A stretch of DNA of 64,000 nt from Fulvivirga sediminis (GTDB lineage: Bacteria; Bacteroidota; Bacteroidia; Cytophagales; Cyclobacteriaceae), in NCBI RefSeq assembly GCF_016757215.1, contig NZ_JAESIY010000004.1, forward strand, positions 372,001 to 436,000, read 5' to 3'. The notes beneath the pieces are model-generated. The model was not told the origin of the DNA, ran no database searches, and was given only the letters and a program-made list of their open reading frames with translations. Shown in pieces: positions 1 through 9,349 of this stretch (positions within the stretch are counted from its first letter, which is position 1; each line of letters opens with the position of its first letter). Made by a program: the position numbers and the translations under genes.

Positions 1-187
1 ACAAAGCATGACTGGGGTCATTCCTGAAAAAAACCACCTCATCCTGCTCATATTTTCTTTCATACATAAATGGAAGAAAGAGCGACATCTGCTTATAGTT
101 GAGGGTGGAGAATAAGTTTATCCTGGACAGATAGAGGAATAAATCGTGTTGTTCTGGTGTAAATGTCTTTTTAAATGGATTATTCAT
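1..187 (-). CDS. Crp/Fnr-like cyclic-nucleotide-binding regulator, N-terminal fragment
   Basis: The reading frame starts at an ATG at 187-185 and runs off the left edge, giving 62 residues. It begins MNNPFKKTFTPEQHDLFLYL, and its later part (YERKYEQDEVVFFRND) resembles the start of a cNMP-binding beta barrel as in Crp/Fnr proteins. The start codon lies inside the last codons of tilS, and the two frames overlap by 8 bases (ATGAATAA), so translation is probably coupled. The effector pocket and any helix-turn-helix lie outside the window, so a cNMP-domain protein without DNA-binding function is also possible. Confidence 0.6.
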   Translation of the reverse strand, partial: MNNPFKKTFTPEQHDLFLYLSRINLFSTLNYKQMSLFLPFMYERKYEQDEVVFFRNDPSHAL

Positions 188-1505
188 TATCTATTCTTAC
201 TATATTGAATATCTTTTGCGAAGAAGATGTTATCTTATACCGGTCGTCAATTCTGTAGCCAATCACCCAAGCAATATCTTCACCAGAGGTAAGCACATAG
301 ACCCTCTCTTTCAAGTTTAATGGAATTTTCTCATCTATCATAAAATCACTTAGCTTTTTTTTACCCCTCATTCCCAGAGGTCTAAAAGCATCTCCAAGTT
401 GCCACTTTCTCACTTTTAAAGGAAATTCCAAACGATCATAATCCAGACTTACTGCATATGCTGATTTGAATATTTTTCCAATATCATCAGAAAGCGAAAG
501 CTTAAAAGTGACTCCTCCATGCTGCACCAACTCATCTTCTTCATGAATTTCAAACTCCACCTTTCCATTTACTCTTTCACTTATTATTAGACTATCTCTA
601 TCCACATTTACCTGGTGAGAGGCTGAGAAAAACAACTTTCCTGGCTCCGCTATTTTCACAGCCCGCATTACTTCTTCAGACTGAATATAACTAAATCCAA
701 AAGGGCGTAGCAGCTCCTCTAGCAATACCACTTTGTCTACCTGCCTCAATCTATCCAAAGACAAATAATGATCGTTTCCTCTTTGCTCCCAATATTGATT
801 TTTAAAATCATCCCTCAACTCATGAAGCATTTGCTCCATTTCCAGTAATCGCTTTTGGGTGTTTACAAAGGTAGTTTCTACAGATGGATTAATCTTTCTA
901 AGCTCTGGCACCACGTTATTACGAATTTTATTTCGCATATAATCATCAGAAAAATTACTAACGTCGTCACGCCACTGAATTTTATTTTGACTTGCAAAGC
1001 ATAATATTTCATCTTTAGTAGCCCACAATAAAGGTCTTATGAGCCTATTATTCTTAACCCTTATGCCTCGCAGACCGCTTATTCCAGTACCTTTAGCAAG
1101 GTTATAAAGTGTAGTTTCTAAACTATCATTGAGATGATGTGCCGTTACAAGGTACTTCAACCCCTTTTCTGCAAGTAATTTATCAAACCATTGATACCTC
1201 AGCTCCCGGGCAGCCATTTCAATAGAAACACCTTTATTCTCGGCATAATCTTTGGTATTAAATGATTCTGTTATACAATCAACCTTTATCGATTTGGCAA
1301 ATTTCTTCACAAAGACCTCATCTTCATCAGAAGCAGCACCTCGCAGGTTAAAGTTGCAATGCGCAATTGTAAATGAATATTTTGATTGTTTGAGCAGGGT
1401 GGCCAGCACCATAGAGTCTACACCACCACTAACCGCCACAAGCAGCCTATCGCTATATTTACATAAATTATTGTCATCTATAAAATCTAAAAATTTCTTA
1501 ACCAT
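180..1505 (-). CDS. tilS: tRNA(Ile)-lysidine synthase TilS
   Basis: TilS attaches lysine to C34 of tRNA-Ile(CAU) in an ATP-dependent reaction, converting the anticodon to read AUA. The 441-residue protein carries the PP-loop ATP-pyrophosphatase signature SGGVDS at residues 26-31, followed by an N-type adenylation domain (about residues 20-200; TAHHLNDSLETTLYNL is typical of the family). A C-terminal TilS domain follows, including the RPLGMRGKKKLSDFMIDEKIP stretch seen in full-length TilS. Length is normal. The gene is divergent from the OstA-like gene and overlaps the next minus-strand gene at its stop codon. The call is secure. Confidence 0.95.
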   Translation of the reverse strand: MVKKFLDFIDDNNLCKYSDRLLVAVSGGVDSMVLATLLKQSKYSFTIAHCNFNLRGAASDEDEVFVKKFAKSIKVDCITESFNTKDYAENKGVSIEMAARELRYQWFDKLLAEKGLKYLVTAHHLNDSLETTLYNLAKGTGISGLRGIRVKNNRLIRPLLWATKDEILCFASQNKIQWRDDVSNFSDDYMRNKIRNNVVPELRKINPSVETTFVNTQKRLLEMEQMLHELRDDFKNQYWEQRGNDHYLSLDRLRQVDKVVLLEELLRPFGFSYIQSEEVMRAVKIAEPGKLFFSASHQVNVDRDSLIISERVNGKVEFEIHEEDELVQHGGVTFKLSLSDDIGKIFKSAYAVSLDYDRLEFPLKVRKWQLGDAFRPLGMRGKKKLSDFMIDEKIPLNLKERVYVLTSGEDIAWVIGYRIDDRYKITSSSQKIFNIVRIDNE

Positions 1506-1507
1506 GG

Positions 1508-1535
1508 TTGTACCCCATTTTTTTGGTTAGTTTTG
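1508..1535 (+). promoter_or_regulatory. Bacteroidota-type promoter for the OstA-like gene
   Basis: A TTG at 1508-1510 and TAGTTTTG at 1528-1535 are spaced by 17 bases. This fits the Bacteroidota primary-sigma consensus TTG...TAnnTTTG and lies 16 bases before the ATG at 1552. The short spacing implies a short leader. The call is by pattern only. Confidence 0.55.
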
Positions 1536-1551
1536 CAAACTGTTAATTATC

Positions 1552-3213
1552 ATGATCAAATTTACCTTAAAAATAGCATATATTCTTGTTCTGCTCTGCG
1601 CCACTGCTCTTACAGCTTTCGCTCAGAAAGAACAAATCCAATTAAAGCAGGCCGATATATGGAAGGGCGGAATTAGAGACGGTGAACGCATAGATCGTGT
1701 GATAGGCAATGTAATCTTCCAACAAAAAGGAACCACTATCTATAGTGACTCTGCTTATTTCTTTAATGCAAAAAACTTCATTGAAGCCTATGGCCATGTG
1801 AAAATTGTAGAGGGAGACTCGGTAACTATTACTGCCGAAAAACTTGTATATGATGGTAATAAAAAAGAAGCTCAGCTAAGAAACGATGTGGTGTTTGTGA
1901 AAAAAGCACAAATGACACTTTATACAGACTTTCTGGATTACTACCGAATGCAGCAAGAAGCTCGCTACTACGAAGGAGGAAAAATAGTAGACAGCACCAA
2001 CGTACTAACTAGTGAAAAGGGCTATTATCAGGTAAACACAAGTATGGCCTCTTTTAAAACTAACGTAAAGGCCGTTAACCCTGATTACACTCTTACTTCA
2101 GACACCCTACAGTATAATACGAACACAAAAGTTATCTACTTCCGCGCTCCGACCAAGATCATAGATAGCGACAGCAGTATTTTCAATTATGAAACTGGAG
2201 AGTACGATACTAAAATAAAACGCTCCGACCTGAATATAGGTCAAATTGAAAGTAAAGAGTACATACTTAAAGGCGACAGACTTAACCTCGATGACCTTAG
2301 CAAAAAATATACAGCCAAAGGCAATGTAGAGCTTGTTTCTAAAGAGCAAGACGTGATCATCACTGGAGATGATGGCTTTTATCAAAAAAAGCTGGGTATT
2401 TCTAAAGTATATGGAAATGCTCTCATGAAAAAAATAATGCAGAATGACACATTATACCTAAAGGCCGACACATTGGTAGCTATAGAAAATGAAAACCCAT
2501 CCAAAAAAAGGCTTTTAGCATATAAAAATGTAAAAATCTTTAAACCTGATCTTCGTGGTGTAGCCGACTCTCTGGCATATTTCACGAGTGACTCCACCAT
2601 CTACTTTTATGATGATCCTGTACTATGGAGCGGTGGCAGCCAGATAGAAGCCGATTCTATTAACGCTGTATTAGCCAATGGCTCTATCGATAGACTCAAC
2701 ATGAATGAAAACTCCTTTGTTATATCCGAAGATAGCATATCGAATTATAATCAGATAAAAGGACGTAGTATGGTCGCCTATTTCAAAGAAGGAAGCATTA
2801 AAAAGGTAGATGTAAACGGCAATGCCGAAAGCCTCTTTTTTGCCCTAGACGAAACAGACAGCTACTTGATGGGAATGAATAAAATTACCTGTAGTTTCAT
2901 GATCATCAACTTCAAGATGAATAAGGTAGATAATCTTTCCTCTTACGTAACACCAGATGCTTCTTTTATACCCCCACAAGAACTAGAAGATCCTGAAAGA
3001 AGATTAAAGGATTTTAAATGGCGAATTTCTGAAAAGCCAGAAAGAAAAGATGTGCTTGGAGAAGAGGCTAGCCCTCAACCTGACAGCACTGATGATACCG
3101 ATAAAACAGAAATAGAACCTTCTCAAAAAAATACAGAACTTGAAACAAGAAAATCAGTTAATAGTATAAAGCAAAAGAAAGATACATCTCAAGTAAAAAA
3201 GGAGGAGGAGTAA
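1552..3213 (+). CDS. OstA-like (LptA/LptD N-domain-like) envelope protein
   Basis: This 553-residue protein opens with a signal peptide (about residues 1-24, cleaved after ALTAFAQ). It consists mostly of repeated short beta-strand units of the OstA/LptA type (DSAYFFNAKNFIEAYGHVKI, ITAEKLVYDGNKKEAQL, LKADTLVAI and similar). Such domains form an open beta-jellyroll that binds lipid A in lipopolysaccharide transport. Bacteroidota encode large OstA-like proteins of this kind near bamD and coaBC, so a role in LPS transport at the outer membrane is inferred. The last 70 residues are a charged, Lys/Glu/Thr-rich tail of low complexity. No LptD barrel is present. Confidence 0.8.
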   Translation: MIKFTLKIAYILVLLCATALTAFAQKEQIQLKQADIWKGGIRDGERIDRVIGNVIFQQKGTTIYSDSAYFFNAKNFIEAYGHVKIVEGDSVTITAEKLVYDGNKKEAQLRNDVVFVKKAQMTLYTDFLDYYRMQQEARYYEGGKIVDSTNVLTSEKGYYQVNTSMASFKTNVKAVNPDYTLTSDTLQYNTNTKVIYFRAPTKIIDSDSSIFNYETGEYDTKIKRSDLNIGQIESKEYILKGDRLNLDDLSKKYTAKGNVELVSKEQDVIITGDDGFYQKKLGISKVYGNALMKKIMQNDTLYLKADTLVAIENENPSKKRLLAYKNVKIFKPDLRGVADSLAYFTSDSTIYFYDDPVLWSGGSQIEADSINAVLANGSIDRLNMNENSFVISEDSISNYNQIKGRSMVAYFKEGSIKKVDVNGNAESLFFALDETDSYLMGMNKITCSFMIINFKMNKVDNLSSYVTPDASFIPPQELEDPERRLKDFKWRISEKPERKDVLGEEASPQPDSTDDTDKTEIEPSQKNTELETRKSVNSIKQKKDTSQVKKEEE

Positions 3214-3306
3214 AATACTTTGAGCTTTATTTATTAATAGTTTTTTCGTATATTGTTCAGTTCAACATTAGACAATATATAAGCAGGTCATAATTATGTA
3301 TTTAAC

Positions 3307-4017
3307 ATGAGAATATATTTATCAATAATTCTGGGCTTCGTAGCCATATGCAGTGCATATGCACAAAGCTTTGAGGTAATTGATAATATTGGAACTTTCA
3401 AGGGAGAAATAGGTGAAGACATAACAGCCACTATTCCCTTAAAAAACAACTCCTCCCGACCTATACAAATCATAATTAAAAGGATAGACCAAATAATAGG
3501 CACAGGTCAAATCAACTATTTTTGCTGGGGCGATGAATGCTATGACCCCGACACCAATCAAATGCCATTATCCCAGACCCTCTATCCAGGAGAAATAACC
3601 AATAAATTTAAAAGCATACTAGTGGGAGGGCTCGCCGAAGGTTTCAGCTCAGTAAAATATTTAATCTTCGACAGCGATAATCCTTCAGATGTCATTGAAC
3701 ATGAGGTAACTTATACCATTGAAGAAGGCACTGAAAAAAAACTCATCTTCAGCTCAAAAGACATAAAAATAACTGATGTTTATCCTAACCCTGTTGAAGA
3801 TTTTGCCATAATAGAATACAACGTACTCAACATCAATATAAACGCTAAAATACTCATTCACAACGTACTAGGAAGTGTGATAAGTGAATACAAGTTATCA
3901 TCATTAGAGAATAAAATAAAAATAAAAACTAATGACCTTAACTCAGGCGTATACTTCTACACCTTATACGTGGACAACGATGGGGTAATGACTCACAAAC
4001 TGATCGTTAAAAAATAA
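3307..4017 (+). CDS. Secreted protein with T9SS type A sorting domain
   Basis: The 236-residue protein has a signal peptide (MRIYLSIILGFVAICSAYAQ). A beta-rich domain follows (residues 21-155) that resembles the DUF1573/immunoglobulin-like domains often found ahead of T9SS signals. The last 80 residues form a typical T9SS type A C-terminal domain, with VYPNPVEDFAIIEYNV, then SGVYFYTLYVDNDG and a final basic KLIVKK. It should be exported by the type IX system and anchored or released at the cell surface. The function of the N-terminal domain is unknown; two cysteines (FCWGDEC) could form a disulfide. Confidence 0.8.
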   Translation: MRIYLSIILGFVAICSAYAQSFEVIDNIGTFKGEIGEDITATIPLKNNSSRPIQIIIKRIDQIIGTGQINYFCWGDECYDPDTNQMPLSQTLYPGEITNKFKSILVGGLAEGFSSVKYLIFDSDNPSDVIEHEVTYTIEEGTEKKLIFSSKDIKITDVYPNPVEDFAIIEYNVLNININAKILIHNVLGSVISEYKLSSLENKIKIKTNDLNSGVYFYTLYVDNDGVMTHKLIVKK

Positions 4018-4082
4018 TCTCCGCTCACAAACTAAGCCAATTATACTTTCGTTATAAACCTCGGCGACTATACATAATAGCA

Positions 4083-4113
4083 TTGTATATTACAAATTAC
4101 TAACCTATATTTG
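4083..4113 (+). promoter_or_regulatory. Promoter of bamD with a very short leader
   Basis: TTG at 4083-4085 and a perfect TATATTTG at 4106-4113 are separated by 20 bases. Only seven bases lie between the -7 element and the bamD ATG at 4121, so transcription should begin at or within a base or two of the start codon. The mRNA is therefore probably leaderless. Confidence 0.65.
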
Positions 4114-4120
4114 CACCCTT

Positions 4121-4933
4121 ATGTTAAAACGGGTATTTTCCAAGAACTTTATCATTGTACTAACCATCCTTTCAATATTCTCTTGTAGCAAATTTCGCAA
4201 AATTGAGAAGAGTGAAGACTGGAGAGTGAAGTACGATGCCGCACTAAAGTATTACGAAGACAAAGACTATTACCGCTCAGGAGTGTTATTTGAGCAGGTA
4301 TTACCTATAGTTAGAGGGCTTCCTGAAGGAGAAGACGTACAGTTTAAGTTTGCATACTGCCAATATTATCAGAACTTCTTCCTATTAGCAGCTCATCACT
4401 TCAAAGTATTTTACGAAACCTACGCCAGAAGTAAGTATGCTCAGGAGGCTCAGTATATGCATGCCTATTCATTATATGCGAACTCCCCTGCTTATAATCT
4501 AGATCAAACTAGTAGCATGGAAGCGCTTATAGCTATGCAAAACTTCATCAATAAGTATCCTTCTACTAAGTTTAGAGATGATGCTACCGCGGTGATTGAT
4601 GATATTCAAAGAAAACTAGAGTTAAAAGCTTATGAAAACGCTAAGCTTTACTATAAAATAGAAAAATACAAAGCTGCAGTAGTAGCTTTCGAAACCTTTA
4701 AAAATGACTTCCCTGATTCAAAATTTAACGAAGAGGTAGCATATATGAAGTTTATGGCTCAGTATGAACTGGCTGATCGTAGTGTATACTCTAAACAGTT
4801 AGAGCGCTATCAAGAGGCCAACACTTATTACCTAGAGTTTATAGACCTTTACCCACAAAGTGAATTTATAAAAGACGCAGAGAAGAAATATGCCAACAGT
4901 TTGAAAAAAACTACTGAACTGGCAAAAAAATAA
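4121..4933 (+). CDS. bamD: Outer membrane assembly lipoprotein BamD
   Basis: BamD is the essential lipoprotein partner of BamA in inserting beta-barrel proteins into the outer membrane. The 270-residue product has a lipoprotein signal ending in SIFSC (acylated Cys22) and then helical TPR-like repeats. These contain the family's characteristic pattern AAHHFKVFYETYARSKYAQEA and later FETFKNDFPDSKFNEEVAYM and YYLEFIDLYPQSEFIKDAEK. It heads the housekeeping run that continues with rpoZ 25 bases downstream. The family, length and position are all as expected in Bacteroidota. Confidence 0.92.
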   Translation: MLKRVFSKNFIIVLTILSIFSCSKFRKIEKSEDWRVKYDAALKYYEDKDYYRSGVLFEQVLPIVRGLPEGEDVQFKFAYCQYYQNFFLLAAHHFKVFYETYARSKYAQEAQYMHAYSLYANSPAYNLDQTSSMEALIAMQNFINKYPSTKFRDDATAVIDDIQRKLELKAYENAKLYYKIEKYKAAVVAFETFKNDFPDSKFNEEVAYMKFMAQYELADRSVYSKQLERYQEANTYYLEFIDLYPQSEFIKDAEKKYANSLKKTTELAKK

Positions 4934-4958
4934 TTTAACTAAATTAGAAATAAAAGTT

Positions 4959-5282
4959 ATGGCTATTCAAGCATCAATTGTTACAAGAGATATGGATAAA
5001 ATTGCCACTCCTACTGGCAATGTATATGAGAGTGTAGCAATCATAGGAAAAAGAGCAAGACAAGTTGCTGTAAATGTAAAGGAAGAGCTTAACAACAAGC
5101 TAGCCGAATTTGCCTCTACTGTGGATAATCTTGAGGAAATTTTCGAAAACAGAGAACAAATAGAGATCTCTAAATTCTATGAGAGAATGCCCAAATCCAC
5201 TAACGTAGCTATTGAAGAGTTCATAGAAGGAAAGGTAACATTCCGTAATAAAGAAACTGAAGAAGGCGGCATAACCCTTTAA
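4959..5282 (+). CDS. rpoZ: RNA polymerase omega subunit, Bacteroidota type
   Basis: The 107-residue protein contains the omega core: TGNVYESVAIIGKRARQVAVN (residues 19-39), where the helix ending in KRARQ docks on the beta-prime subunit. The acidic remainder is typical of Bacteroidota omega proteins. Omega assists beta-prime folding and RNA polymerase assembly. The gene lies between bamD and coaBC; the position next to coaBC is a widely conserved arrangement. It is small but well supported. Confidence 0.88.
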   Translation: MAIQASIVTRDMDKIATPTGNVYESVAIIGKRARQVAVNVKEELNNKLAEFASTVDNLEEIFENREQIEISKFYERMPKSTNVAIEEFIEGKVTFRNKETEEGGITL

Positions 5283-5291
5283 ATAAGCTAC

Positions 5292-6491
5292 ATGCTCCAG
5301 GGTAAGAAAATCATACTCGGAATATCCGGAAGCATAGCCGCCTATAAAGCAGCCACACTTACAAGGCTTTTAGTAAAATCAGGAGCAGAGGTGAAGATAA
5401 TTATTTCTTCCTCTGCTTCTGAGTTTATCACCCCTCTCACTTTAGCCACGCTTTCCAAAAATCCTGTACTTTCTAGTTTCACAAAAAATAGCACTGGTGA
5501 GTGGAATAATCATGTAGAGCTGGGTTTATGGGCTGATGCCATGGTAATAGCTCCGGCTAGCGCCAACACTATTGGAAAAATGGCTAACGGGCTATGCGAC
5601 AACCTGTTACTTGCCACTTACTTATCAGCCAAATGCCCTGTTTTTTTTGCACCTGCAATGGATTTGGATATGTACCTGCACCCTGCTCTACAGGCCAATA
5701 TGTCCAAACTCTTAGAATATGGGAATAAGATTATAGAAGCACAGCACGGTGAGCTTGCCAGCGGGCTAATAGGAAAGGGCCGCATGGAAGAGCCTGAAAA
5801 TATAGTAGCCATACTTGAGCAAGAACTTGGAGAAGAACAGCCCTTAAAAGGCAAAAAGGCCTTAGTTACTGCGGGGCCCACTTATGAAGCCATAGACCCT
5901 GTTCGCTTTATAGGCAATCACTCTAGTGGCAAAATGGGTTATGCATTAGCTGAAGCTTTGCATACTGCAGGAGCAGAAGTCACGCTTATCTCTGGTCCTA
6001 CTCACGAGCAGGTATCTTCTAAAGACATACACCTCCAAAGGGTAACCTCTGCAGAAGAAATGCATGACGCCTGTGTTCAAAAATATCCTGAAACTGACAT
6101 AACTGTACTAGCTGCTGCTGTGGCTGACTATAAGCCAGCACATCAGGCTACTCAAAAAATAAAAAAGAATTCTGATCACCTCTCTATAGACTTGGTAAAA
6201 ACTTATGATATTGCCAAAGCCTTGGGAAAATTGAAAAAAAATGGTCAGTTTACAGTAGGTTTTGCTCTCGAAACAGAAAATGAAGTGACTAACGCTCAGG
6301 AAAAGTTGAAGAGAAAAAACTTCGATTTTATTGTGCTTAACTCCCTTCAGGATCAGGGAGCCGGTTTCGGACACAATACTAATAAAATATCTATAATAGA
6401 CAGACAAAATAATGTCCGTGATTTTGAGTTAAAAGATAAAAGAAGTGTAGCCCAGGACATTGTCAACACCATTATCGAATGTATCGAATAA
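5292..6491 (+). CDS. coaBC: Bifunctional phosphopantothenoylcysteine decarboxylase/synthetase
   Basis: CoaBC makes 4'-phosphopantetheine in coenzyme A synthesis: the CoaB half joins cysteine to 4'-phosphopantothenate and the FMN-dependent CoaC half decarboxylates the product. Residues 1-180 form the flavoprotein domain (KIILGISGSIAAYKA; APAMDLDMY is the substrate-clamp motif). Residues 185-399 form the synthetase domain (VTAGPTYEAIDPVRFIGNHS, and a KxKK-type GQFTVGFALETEN region). The 399-residue length matches the fused enzyme. Its end overlaps the next gene by 13 bases. Confidence 0.95.
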   Translation: MLQGKKIILGISGSIAAYKAATLTRLLVKSGAEVKIIISSSASEFITPLTLATLSKNPVLSSFTKNSTGEWNNHVELGLWADAMVIAPASANTIGKMANGLCDNLLLATYLSAKCPVFFAPAMDLDMYLHPALQANMSKLLEYGNKIIEAQHGELASGLIGKGRMEEPENIVAILEQELGEEQPLKGKKALVTAGPTYEAIDPVRFIGNHSSGKMGYALAEALHTAGAEVTLISGPTHEQVSSKDIHLQRVTSAEEMHDACVQKYPETDITVLAAAVADYKPAHQATQKIKKNSDHLSIDLVKTYDIAKALGKLKKNGQFTVGFALETENEVTNAQEKLKRKNFDFIVLNSLQDQGAGFGHNTNKISIIDRQNNVRDFELKDKRSVAQDIVNTIIECIE

Positions 6492-7369
6492 TAACCATAG
6501 CCTTTCTATTTGTTTCTTACCTAAGTGTAGCTCAAGAGCTCAACTGCAAAGTCAGCATTAACTCTGATCAGGTGCAATCCTCTGACAGAAGAATTTTTGA
6601 TGACATGGAAAATGCATTATCACAGTTTATGAACTCTCGAACCTGGACTGAAGACACGTATGAGAGCTTCGAAAGGATCAAGTGCAACCTCATTATTACC
6701 TTACAAAACCCCACTGCCATTGGCAGCTATCAGGCCACTGTGCAGATACAATCAGCTAGGCCTATTTACAACTCAAATTATGAGTCTATAGTGCTTAATT
6801 TTGCTGATAGAGACTGGGCTTTTGAATATGTGGACTCTCAGCCTTTAGACTTCAGCGATAATATATATAATTCTAACCTCACCTCCTTGCTGGCTTTTTA
6901 TGCCTACCTAATTATAGGCATGGATTATGATACCTTCAGCCCAATGGGCGGCACTCCTTACTTCCAAAAAGCCTTAAATGTGGCTACTAATGCTCAGCAG
7001 TCTAACAGACCGGGTTGGGATGCCATGGGAAGTACCAGAAACCGATATTGGCTGATCGAGAACCTAACTAACTCCCAGCTTTCTCCCGTAAGGCAAGGGT
7101 ACTATGATTATCATAGGCAGGCGCTAGATACCTTTGAACAGGACAAAGAACAAAGCCGAAAAAAAATAGTAGAAGTACTAAAAAACATCAGGAAAACACG
7201 TACTGCCTACCCAAACTCTATCCTGGTTATTGCTTTTCTGGATGCTAAATCGGATGAACTGATCAATATTTTCAAAGAAGGCAACATACAAACGCGCAGA
7301 GAGGCGTTTGATGCACTTTCAAACATAGATCCATCCAAGAGTAGTTCTTACGAACAAATAATCAAATAA
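6479..7369 (+). CDS. DUF4835 family secreted protein
   Basis: The 296-residue product starts with a signal peptide (MYRIITIAFLFVSYLSVAQ) and then the family's conserved opening ELNCKVSINSDQVQSSDRRIF. Further conserved blocks are NPTAIGSYQATVQIQSARPIYNS-type text and a run of Asp/Tyr-rich helices (LLAFYAYLIIGMDYDTFSPM). The family is found in Bacteroidota between coaBC and recN; I know of no biochemical function. It begins inside the end of coaBC, indicating translational coupling, and its TAA stop abuts the next ATG directly. Confidence 0.85.
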   Translation: MYRIITIAFLFVSYLSVAQELNCKVSINSDQVQSSDRRIFDDMENALSQFMNSRTWTEDTYESFERIKCNLIITLQNPTAIGSYQATVQIQSARPIYNSNYESIVLNFADRDWAFEYVDSQPLDFSDNIYNSNLTSLLAFYAYLIIGMDYDTFSPMGGTPYFQKALNVATNAQQSNRPGWDAMGSTRNRYWLIENLTNSQLSPVRQGYYDYHRQALDTFEQDKEQSRKKIVEVLKNIRKTRTAYPNSILVIAFLDAKSDELINIFKEGNIQTRREAFDALSNIDPSKSSSYEQIIK

Positions 7370-7591
7370 ATGGCTAAAAGACAACTACGCCTCTCTCCGG
7401 ACCTCATCTCTGAAAAATGGTCTGAAATTTCTGGTAAAAAAGCTAATATTGTACTAAACAATAGAAGAGTCATCTTTGTAAAGCTGTTAGAAAACTCTAC
7501 CAACCAAATAAAGGTAGAAGATATGAAGCAGCAAAAACATAAAGTAGACATTCAAGATATATCAGAAATCATTTTAGACATTAAAGCTTAA
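7370..7591 (+). CDS. Small conserved protein between DUF4835 and recN
   Basis: A 73-residue, Lys-rich protein (MAKRQLRLSPDLISEKWSEI at the start) with no signal peptide or membrane segment. The pattern of alternating strands (KKANIVLNNRRVIFVKLLEN, then NQIKVEDMKQQKHKVDIQDI) suggests a small SH3/Sm-like beta barrel, which is an inference. Its start codon follows the DUF4835 stop with no gap and its stop is followed directly by the recN ATG, so it is almost certainly translated. Function is not recognised; nucleic-acid binding is plausible from charge and context only. Confidence 0.75.
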   Translation: MAKRQLRLSPDLISEKWSEISGKKANIVLNNRRVIFVKLLENSTNQIKVEDMKQQKHKVDIQDISEIILDIKA

Positions 7592-9250
7592 ATGCTCAAA
7601 CATCTATTAATTAAAAATTACGCTCTTATTCAACATCTGGAGATCGATCCTTCAGAAAACCTGAATATCATTACCGGAGAAACTGGTGCTGGTAAATCTA
7701 TTATGTTAGGAGCTGTGGGGTTATTGCTTGGCAACAGAGCTGATACCAAATCATTATTAGATGAAAGTAGTAAATGTATAATTGAAGGGCAGTTTGACAT
7801 CAAGGAATACCAGCTGGAAAAGCTTTTTGATGAAGAAGACCTTGATTATGCTCCTCTTTCCATATTCAGAAGAGAAATAAGCCCTTCAGGCAAGTCGCGT
7901 GCTTTTATTAATGACACACCTGTAACCCTGGATATCCTCAAGAAGCTCAGCACCAGGCTCATGGATGTACACTCGCAGCACGAAACCCTACACTTAGGAA
8001 AGCACAACTACCAGCTGGCCTTTGTTGATGCCTATGCAGGCACCACACCACTAAGGCAAACCTATAGAAGTAAATTTCAAGCCTATAAAAAGGCGCTTCA
8101 AAAACTGGAAGCTTTAAAGAAAGAAAATGCTGAAGTAGGCAAGGAAGCTGACTTTAATAACTTTCTACTCTCTGAGTTGGTAAAAGCTGAACTCAAAGCA
8201 GGAGAACAGGAAGAGCTGGAAGCATCATTAGAAGTAATGGAACATGCAGAAGAGATCAAGACCAAGCTCAACGAATCGCTATCCACATTATCTGATGGAG
8301 AGTTTGCCGCCATTAGCGGATTACAGCAAGCGAAAATTCTGGTAGGTCAGCTTAAGGCATATGCAAAAACTTACGAATCAATATCTGAAAGACTCGAAAG
8401 CACATTTATAGAACTTAAAGACATCATTACCGAGATAGAGAAAGAAGAAGACTCAGTAGAGTTTGATCCTGAGGAGATACAGATCACTCAGGAAAGGCTA
8501 AGTCTTATTTACTCTCTACAACAAAAGCACCAGGTAAGTAGCATAAGCGAGTTATTAGAAATACAGGCTGATTTAGAAACTAAAGCTAACAGATTTAATA
8601 ACCTTGATGAGGACATACAAAATGCTGAGGCTGAGGCAAAACAACATCAAGAAGCAGCACAGAAGGACGCTGAAACCTTAAGCCAAAAGAGGCAAAAAGT
8701 GTTTACTGCGCTGGAGAAAGAGCTTAAGAGCTTATTGGGCCAGGTAGGTATTCCTGATGCTTCGATCAATATAACTAATGAATTAGTAGCACTGGGAGAT
8801 CATGGCATAGATCAGATTAATATTCTATTCAGTGCCAACAAAGGTATAGCTCCACAAGAGCTATCTAAATCTGCTTCAGGAGGTGAATTTTCAAGACTTA
8901 TGTTTTGTGTAAAATACATCCTGGCTGATAAAATTTCTATGCCTACCATCATTTTTGATGAAATAGATACGGGAGTTTCTGGTGAAATAGCTCTCAAGCT
9001 AGGAGATATGATGAAAAGAATGGCAGAGAACCATCAGGTGATTACCATTAGCCACTTGCCTCAGGTAGCCGCTAAAGGCAGCAAGCACTATTTTGTTTTT
9101 AAAGATAATACTTCTGACAAGGCCATTAGTAAAATAAAAGCATTAGATGAGCAGGAAAGGATATCTGAAATAGCAAAAATGATAGGTGGGGATAAACCTT
9201 CTGAAACGGCTTTCCAAAGCGCACGCGAATTACTTCAGGTAACTCAATAA
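7592..9250 (+). CDS. recN: DNA repair protein RecN
   Basis: RecN is an SMC-like ATPase that acts early in double-strand break repair. The 552 residues show a Walker A (GETGAGKS, residues 29-36) and two long coiled coils (about residues 160-230 and 300-370). The C-terminal half has the ABC signature SKSASGGEFSRLMF and Walker B TIIFDEIDTGVSGEIA, then the switch SHLPQVAAKG. The organisation and length are standard. It ends the housekeeping run; nearly 100 bases separate it from the STM4015-type operon. Confidence 0.95.
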   Translation: MLKHLLIKNYALIQHLEIDPSENLNIITGETGAGKSIMLGAVGLLLGNRADTKSLLDESSKCIIEGQFDIKEYQLEKLFDEEDLDYAPLSIFRREISPSGKSRAFINDTPVTLDILKKLSTRLMDVHSQHETLHLGKHNYQLAFVDAYAGTTPLRQTYRSKFQAYKKALQKLEALKKENAEVGKEADFNNFLLSELVKAELKAGEQEELEASLEVMEHAEEIKTKLNESLSTLSDGEFAAISGLQQAKILVGQLKAYAKTYESISERLESTFIELKDIITEIEKEEDSVEFDPEEIQITQERLSLIYSLQQKHQVSSISELLEIQADLETKANRFNNLDEDIQNAEAEAKQHQEAAQKDAETLSQKRQKVFTALEKELKSLLGQVGIPDASINITNELVALGDHGIDQINILFSANKGIAPQELSKSASGGEFSRLMFCVKYILADKISMPTIIFDEIDTGVSGEIALKLGDMMKRMAENHQVITISHLPQVAAKGSKHYFVFKDNTSDKAISKIKALDEQERISEIAKMIGGDKPSETAFQSARELLQVTQ

Positions 9251-9349
9251 AATAAGACTTATTAAAGTCCTTCTCACTTTTTCTTTTTCATAAATATCAG
9301 GATATTAGCCATATATTTATTTTGAAACAGAAGAAATCAGAAAGCAATA

